Shown here: one piece after another, positions 1 to 3,564 of the stretch
Position numbering within the stretch: the first letter of the stretch is position 1
How the letters are laid out: each line of letters starts with the position of its first letter
Assembly: GCA_050014815.1 (NCBI GenBank)
Contig: JBEKCP010000408.1
Location: 1-6,880 of the forward strand
Direction of reading: 5' to 3'
Source: JBEKCP01 sp050014815
Lineage (GTDB): Bacteria > Planctomycetota > Planctomycetia > Pirellulales > Thermoguttaceae
DNA: 6,880 nucleotides
Notes under the pieces: generated by a model
Told to the model about the DNA's origin: nothing
Seen by the model: the letters and a program-made list of their open reading frames with translations, nothing else
Databases searched by the model: none
Translations under genes and position numbers: made by a program

Positions 1-252
1 ATCTTCGCCAACGGAAAATCCGGGGCCGGCGTCCGGGGACTCTTCTACGGCGACGCCTCCCAACTCCTGGCGCAACTGCTCGCCGCGGCCGTCCTCCTGC
101 TCTTCGGCTTCCTGACGGCCTACGCCTGCTTCAAGTTGAGCAACCTGCTGGTGCGGATGCGGGTCAGTCGCGACACGGAGCTCATGGGGCTGGACACCCC
201 GGAGATGGGCGCGATGGGATATCCCGATTTCAGCATCACGAGCCGGCCGTGA
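1..252 (+). CDS. amt: Ammonium transporter (Amt/MEP/Rh family), C-terminal fragment
   Basis: The last 83 codons of a gene that enters from the left edge, ending in TGA at 250-252. The visible part starts in the loop before the last membrane helix (GLFYGDASQLLAQ, about residues 13-25 of the fragment). It continues through a hydrophobic helix (about 22-44) and ends in a cytoplasmic tail with FKLSNLL-R-RV and E-x-x-GLD, finishing near MGYPDF. This tail pattern matches the Amt family (E. coli AmtB has FKLADMTVGLRV, then EREGLD). In that family the trimer conducts ammonium across the inner membrane, and the tail is where GlnK/PII proteins dock. The gene converges on nfo, with only 45 bases between the two stop codons, most of them heptamer repeat. 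Its start, promoter and substrate-gate residues lie outside the window. Confidence 0.85.
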   Translation: MFANGKSGAGVRGLFYGDASQLLAQLLAAAVLLLFGFLTAYACFKLSNLLVRMRVSRDTELMGLDTPEMGAMGYPDFSITSRP

Positions 253-263
253 GGGAGGAAGGA

Positions 264-296
264 ATTGGGGATTGGGGATTGGGGATTGGGGATTGG
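264..296. repeat. Tandem heptamer (ATTGGGG)4.7
   Basis: Four perfect ATTGGGG units at 264-270, 271-277, 278-284 and 285-291 are followed by a partial ATTGG at 292-296. The array fills most of the gap between the convergent stops of amt (252) and nfo (298). Four GGGG runs separated by three-base ATT loops form a textbook intramolecular G-quadruplex motif on the + strand. Read-through amt RNA would carry this motif in its 3' UTR. The same heptamer recurs at 4943-4966. Similar CCCCA(A/G)T heptamers are known, from memory, as short tandemly repeated repetitive (STRR) sequences in cyanobacteria. No conventional hairpin-plus-T-run terminator is visible in this gap. Confidence 0.95.
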
Positions 297-297
297 T

Positions 298-1176
298 TTA
301 GCGGGCGGGCTTGCCCGCCGTTTCGGGAATTAGCCCCCGCAGCGTTTCCAGATTGATCTCATCCCAGGGGCGGTCGGCCCACGGACCCTTGGGGGTCTCC
401 AGGATCATCGGCAGCCGGCGGAAGCGGCGGTCGCGAACGAGCGAGCGGAACGCCGCCAGCCCCATGCAGCCCTGTCCGATGTGCGCGTGACGGTCGATCC
501 GGCTGCCGCATTCCCGCAGGCTATCGTTCAGGTGGAAGGCCCGAATCCGCTCCAGCCCCACCACCTTATCGAACCGCCGCATCGTGGCGCGATACTCGGC
601 CGGGGTCGAAAGCGGATAACCGGCCGCGAAGACATGGCACGTATCGAAGCAGACGCCGAGCCGGTCGGGATCTTTTGCGCCGTCGAGCATGGCGGCCAGT
701 TGCTCGAACTGCCAGCCGAGCGAAGTGCCTTGCCCGGCGGTCGTCTCCAGGAGACATCCGACCGGCTTTCCGCGGGTTTGGAGGAGGACCTCGTTGAGCG
801 CCGCAACGATGCGGCGAAGCCCCGTTGCCTCGCTGGTGTTGATAAACGCCCCCGGATGGGCGACGACCCAGGGGATGCCGAGCGTCTCGGCCCGCAGGAG
901 TTCCTCGACCATGGCGTCGATCGACTTCCGCCACAGGTCCGCATCGGGGCTTGCCAGGTTGACGAGGTAGGAGTCATGGGCCACCGGGCAGGTCAGGCCC
1001 AGGTCTTCGAGCGAGAGGCGGAACCGTTGGGCCTCGGCGGCGGTGATCTCCCGGGCCCGCCACTGGTTGGTATTCTTCGTGAAGATCTGGAGGCATTGGC
1101 AGCCCGCCGCGTGGGCCCGCTCCGCGGCCTTATGGAATCCGCCGGCGATGGATTGGTGGGCGCCGAGGAGGGGCAT
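298..1176 (-). CDS. nfo: Endonuclease IV (AP endonuclease, deoxyribonuclease IV)
   Basis: A 292-residue protein, close to the usual ~280-285 of the family. Endonuclease IV cuts the DNA backbone 5' of abasic sites in base-excision repair, using a trinuclear zinc centre in a TIM barrel (EC 3.1.21.2). All nine expected zinc ligands are present and evenly placed: H67 (VAHDSY), H107 (VAHPGAF), E144 (LLETTAGQG), D178 and H181 (CFDTCHVFAAGY), H215 (FHLNDS), D228 and H230 (DRHAHIGQG) and E260 (ILETPKG). The N-terminus LLGAHQSIAGGFHKA is the family's opening strand and helix. ATG at 1174-1176 is the start: an in-frame TAG lies 15 bases upstream, and no strong Shine-Dalgarno is visible. The gene is transcribed alone, convergent with amt and divergent from the MFS gene. 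A possible -10 (TACAAT) at 1212-1217 overlaps the end of the palindromic element. Confidence 0.96.
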   Translation of the reverse strand: MPLLGAHQSIAGGFHKAAERAHAAGCQCLQIFTKNTNQWRAREITAAEAQRFRLSLEDLGLTCPVAHDSYLVNLASPDADLWRKSIDAMVEELLRAETLGIPWVVAHPGAFINTSEATGLRRIVAALNEVLLQTRGKPVGCLLETTAGQGTSLGWQFEQLAAMLDGAKDPDRLGVCFDTCHVFAAGYPLSTPAEYRATMRRFDKVVGLERIRAFHLNDSLRECGSRIDRHAHIGQGCMGLAAFRSLVRDRRFRRLPMILETPKGPWADRPWDEINLETLRGLIPETAGKPAR

Positions 1177-1211
1177 GACAACACCACACTAGTTGTTACC
1201 GAGGTGGCGGA

Positions 1212-1217
1212 ATTGTA
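1212..1217 (-). promoter_or_regulatory. Possible -10 hexamer for nfo
   Basis: Read on the minus strand this is TACAAT, one mismatch from the sigma-70 TATAAT, with its nearest edge 35 bases upstream of the nfo ATG. Its first four bases (TACA) are the outer end of the palindromic element at 1214-1285, so the element may have supplied part of the promoter. No convincing -35 hexamer is visible about 17 bases further upstream. The call is tentative. Confidence 0.25.
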
Positions 1218-1285
1218 GGGTGGGTCGACGGGCACCGTGCGAAGCATGGTCGGCGAGCCCCACGCTGCGCTCGACCCACCCTACA
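1214..1285. repeat. 72-bp palindromic intergenic element, copy 1
   Basis: The ends are perfect 15-bp inverted repeats, TGTAGGGTGGGTCGA at 1214-1228 and TCGACCCACCCTACA at 1271-1285. They enclose a core containing GGCACCGTGC and CATGGTCGGCGAGCCCCAC. The element lies in the divergent spacer between nfo and the MFS gene. No target-site duplication is obvious (flanks AAT and GGT). A diverged copy in the opposite orientation is at 6116-6186, so this is a dispersed family rather than a one-off hairpin. It codes for nothing and resembles a REP or MITE-type repeat. Whether it moves, or acts as a hairpin in RNA or DNA, cannot be told from one window. Confidence 0.85.
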
Positions 1286-1382
1286 GGTTCGGGCCCTGGA
1301 CGGCGGCGGGCCTCTCGACTATCATGGGCGGCAATTCGTGTCCCGAGGGCCGTTGCCCCGATCGTACCCGAGACGCACTGCT

Positions 1383-3014
1383 ATGGTCAATCCGGCCCCT
1401 GCCGCACCGGCCGCCGAGAACGCCCTGCCCTGGTACCGCCAACTGAACGGCTACCACTGGCTGGTCCTCGTGGTCGCGACCTTGGCATGGTCGTTCGACT
1501 GCCTGAGCCAGCAGATCTTCAACCTGACCCGCAAGCCGGCCATGGACTTCCTGGCCGGCTCCACTGTCTTGGCGGAGTTCTACGCCCCGCTGAGCACCAC
1601 GGCCCTGCTGGTCGGCTGGGCCACCGGCGGGATCATCTTCGGAATCCTCGGCGACCGCATCGGACGGGCCAAGACCCTGACGATCATGATCCTCTGCTAT
1701 TCGATTTCCACGGGGCTGTGCGGGCTGTCGCGCGGGCCGTGGGACTACATCGTGTATTGCTTTATCACCGGCGTGGGTGCGGGGGGGATTTTCCCGATCG
1801 CGTGTACGCTGGTGGCGGAGAGCCTGCCCGACCCGACCCGGCCGCACGCGCTGGGAATGGTCCAGGCGTTCTCCGCTTTCGGCAACGTCGCCGGCGGTTT
1901 CATTTCCCTGGCGATGGTGGCCCTGCTGGTGCATGGCGTTATCGCCGCCAATACCCAGTGGCGATGGATGTTCAGCGTGGGGATAGTGCCGTCGCTGTTG
2001 GCGATCGTGGTGATCCGCAAGCTCCGCGAGCCGGAGGCATGGAAGCGGGCGGTGGCCGAGGGCAAGACCCGGAAGGCCGGCTTGGGCGAGCTCTTCGCCG
2101 AGCCCCGGTGGCGGCGCAACGCCGTCGTGGGCCTGCTGCTGGCGGCCTCCGGCGTGGTCGGACTTTGGGGGATCGGCGTCTTCAGCAACGACCTGACGCA
2201 GCGGTTCATCGGCGAGCAGTTCGACCAGCAACAGAGGGACCTCGGCGAGGCGGAGAAGGACGATCAGTTTGTCGCTCTGGTGATTGCCTCGCCGGCGAGC
2301 GTCGCACTGGCGAAGCAGAAGGGCATCCAACCGCGGCAATTGTTGGGGGCCAGCAACGGCCGTTATGATGCCGCTTTGAAGCTCGTTGCGGACGGCGCGC
2401 GGGACGCGGCCGCGGTGCAAGGCCCGCTTGAGAAGCCGACCGAGCGTCTCGCCCCGACTTCCATCGCTTCGATGGAGCAGCACATCGACCGCATCCTGGC
2501 CCGGCAGAAGGCCCGCAGCATCAAGGTCCTTCAGTGGGCCGCCTGGACGCTGATCATGTTCAACGTGGGGGCGTTTTTCGGGATGTACGCCTTCGCCCGC
2601 GTCACCCACAAGATCGGCCGCCGGCCGACCTTCGCAATCTTCTTCACCGTGGCGATGGTCAGCACGGCGACGGCCTTCTGGTTCATGTCGGAGATGCCGC
2701 GGGACCTTTGGATGGTGGTAGTGATGGGCGCGGCGCAACTCTCGGTGTTCGGCGGCTACGCCATTTACTTCCCGGAGTTGTTTCCCACGCGGCTGCGGAG
2801 CACGGGCACGTCGTTCTGTTACAACGTGGGCCGCTACGTTTCCGCGATCGGCCCGTTGAGCCTCGCCATGTTGCTGCCGAATCTGGTCGCGAGGCTGGGC
2901 GATCCGGTGCTGGCCTCGCGGTACGCCGGCGTGGCCATGTGCTCGTGTTACCTGGTGGGGCTCATCGCTTTGCTCTTCGCCCCGGAGACGAAGGGGCAGC
3001 CGCTGCCGGAGTAG
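1383..3014 (+). CDS. Major facilitator superfamily transporter with large periplasmic insertion
   Basis: A 543-residue, 12-helix inner-membrane secondary transporter. The first half carries the MFS motif A loop between helices 2 and 3 (GILGDRIGRAK, residues 87-97). The second half repeats it in weaker form (ARVTHKIGRRP, 405-415). Other family marks are VAESLPDPTR after helix 4, REPEAW after helix 6 (215-220), PELFPTRLRSTG (464-475) and the terminal PETKG (534-538). These resemble the sugar-porter and aromatic-acid/sialic-acid-like branches, but the substrate cannot be assigned. Between helix 7 (about 246-270) and helix 8 (about 384-404) lies a hydrophilic stretch of about 110 residues where most MFS proteins have a short loop. 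By topology it faces the periplasm. I chose ATG 1383 over the in-frame GTG at 1338 because the 15 extra residues (arginine-rich) look unlike coding sequence; neither has a good Shine-Dalgarno. Convergent with the small secreted protein gene, 13 bases apart. Confidence 0.9.
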   Translation: MVNPAPAAPAAENALPWYRQLNGYHWLVLVVATLAWSFDCLSQQIFNLTRKPAMDFLAGSTVLAEFYAPLSTTALLVGWATGGIIFGILGDRIGRAKTLTIMILCYSISTGLCGLSRGPWDYIVYCFITGVGAGGIFPIACTLVAESLPDPTRPHALGMVQAFSAFGNVAGGFISLAMVALLVHGVIAANTQWRWMFSVGIVPSLLAIVVIRKLREPEAWKRAVAEGKTRKAGLGELFAEPRWRRNAVVGLLLAASGVVGLWGIGVFSNDLTQRFIGEQFDQQQRDLGEAEKDDQFVALVIASPASVALAKQKGIQPRQLLGASNGRYDAALKLVADGARDAAAVQGPLEKPTERLAPTSIASMEQHIDRILARQKARSIKVLQWAAWTLIMFNVGAFFGMYAFARVTHKIGRRPTFAIFFTVAMVSTATAFWFMSEMPRDLWMVVVMGAAQLSVFGGYAIYFPELFPTRLRSTGTSFCYNVGRYVSAIGPLSLAMLLPNLVARLGDPVLASRYAGVAMCSCYLVGLIALLFAPETKGQPLPE

Positions 3015-3027
3015 CGGGGAGTCCGGG

Positions 3028-3429
3028 CTACAGGCTGGCGCCGGTGGGCGGCGTCGGCGGCGGGGGCGGGACCGAGCCCGGCCCCGGCCCATAGGTCTGC
3101 GGAACCGGCGCGGGGGGCGGCGACGGGGCCGCCGTGCCCGAAGAGGGCGGATAGTAATACTGCTGGGGCGCCGGGGCCGGCTGCACGTAAACCGGCGGCG
3201 GCGCCAGGTAGCCCGGCGGCGGCGCTGCATACACCGGCGGCGGCGCCACGTAGACCGGCGGCGGGGCCACGTAGACCCGGTACGGATAGTAGTACGGGTA
3301 GTGATGATGATGGTGCGGTGGTGGAACGCCGAAGTCGATTCCGACGCTGACCCCGGCCTGGGCCGCCGCTGCAAAAACCGCCAAGACGGCCAGGGCCGCT
3401 ACTAACCACACTGCCTTCTTCCTGTGCAT
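3028..3429 (-). CDS. Small secreted His/Tyr/Pro-rich protein, function unknown
   Basis: A 133-residue protein that I cannot assign to a function. Residues 1-25 form a classical signal peptide: HRKK, a hydrophobic core (6-22), then a cleavage site after AQA. The mature part has a short segment GVSVGIDFG, five histidines in a row (39-43), and a tyrosine/proline run (YPYYYPY, 44-50). Four seven-residue repeats of the form APPPVYV follow (55-82). The tail is rich in P, Q, S and G (83-133). Low complexity suggests a flexible envelope or surface protein; the histidines could bind metal, which is inference. ATG at 3427-3429 is preferred over the upstream ATG at 3465 because AAGGAGG lies 7 bases before it and the signal peptide begins there. 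The SurA/PpiD-like gene lies 133 bases upstream on the same strand, so co-transcription is possible. Confidence 0.75.
   Translation of the reverse strand: MHRKKAVWLVAALAVLAVFAAAAQAGVSVGIDFGVPPPHHHHHYPYYYPYRVYVAPPPVYVAPPPVYAAPPPGYLAPPPVYVQPAPAPQQYYYPPSSGTAAPSPPPAPVPQTYGPGPGSVPPPPPTPPTGASL
3184..3267 (-). repeat. Four 21-bp tandem repeats encoding APPP(V/G)Y(V/A/L)
   Basis: Four in-frame 21-bp units inside the secreted protein gene encode residues 55-61, 62-68, 69-75 and 76-82. On the + strand each shows a GGCGGCGG core about 21 bases apart (for example GGCGGCGGCGCCAGGTAG). Units are imperfect, the third having G in place of V. A change in unit number would keep the frame and alter protein length by seven residues. 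Confidence 0.85.
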
Positions 3430-3436
3430 GGCAAGT

Positions 3437-3443
3437 CCTCCTT
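3437..3443 (-). promoter_or_regulatory. Strong Shine-Dalgarno for the small secreted protein
   Basis: On the minus strand AAGGAGG is followed by seven bases and then ATG at 3429. It is the only consensus Shine-Dalgarno at a gene start in this window. It settles the start at 3429 rather than the in-frame ATG at 3465. Confidence 0.8.
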
Positions 3444-3463
3444 GTCGGGGAAAGCGGGCAATC

Positions 3464-3495
3464 ACGAAAGCCTGAAAGGACGAAAGCCCGAAAAC
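3464..3495. repeat. Degenerate 8-bp tandem repeat (four units)
   Basis: The + strand reads ACGAAAGC, CTGAAAGG, ACGAAAGC, CCGAAAAC in direct succession. It can also be read as two 16-bp units, 3464-3479 and 3480-3495. The array lies 34 bases upstream of the secreted protein start, in the spacer after the SurA/PpiD-like gene. Read on the minus strand it gives repeated CTTTCGT/CTTTCAG, which would be in that gene's 5' leader. No function is evident. Confidence 0.6.
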
Positions 3496-3546
3496 AGAGG
3501 GAACCCATCGAATCCGCAGATGGTATCATCCGGGCGAGATTCCACC

Positions 3547-3564
3547 AATGCCACTTCCGGCATT
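3547..3564 (-). terminator. Short hairpin overlapping the SurA/PpiD-like stop codon
   Basis: AATGCC (3547-3552) and GGCATT (3559-3564) form a perfect 6-bp stem with a 6-base loop, overlapping the TAA stop at 3563-3565. There is no T-run after it on the minus strand, so it is at best a weak or non-canonical terminator or an mRNA 3' end hairpin. Confidence 0.25.

Noticed and set aside
481..1218. A 245-codon + strand frame opposite nfo
   Set aside because: It is antisense to a gene with all nine endonuclease IV zinc ligands and shows no motif of its own.
1193..2368. A 391-codon + strand frame overlapping the MFS gene
   Set aside because: Composition is dominated by R, G, A and P with no recognisable motif; it is the shifted frame of the MFS gene.
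3006..3026. CCGGA/TCCGG hairpin between the convergent MFS and secreted protein genes as a shared terminator
   Set aside because: The stem is only 5 bp with an 11-base loop and no T-run on either strand.
1281..3374. A 697-codon open frame on the minus strand, opposite the MFS gene
   Set aside because: Its product is a low-sense mix rich in R, H, P and Q with no domain, and it covers the clear MFS gene on the other strand. Long antisense frames are expected where GC content at third codon positions is high.
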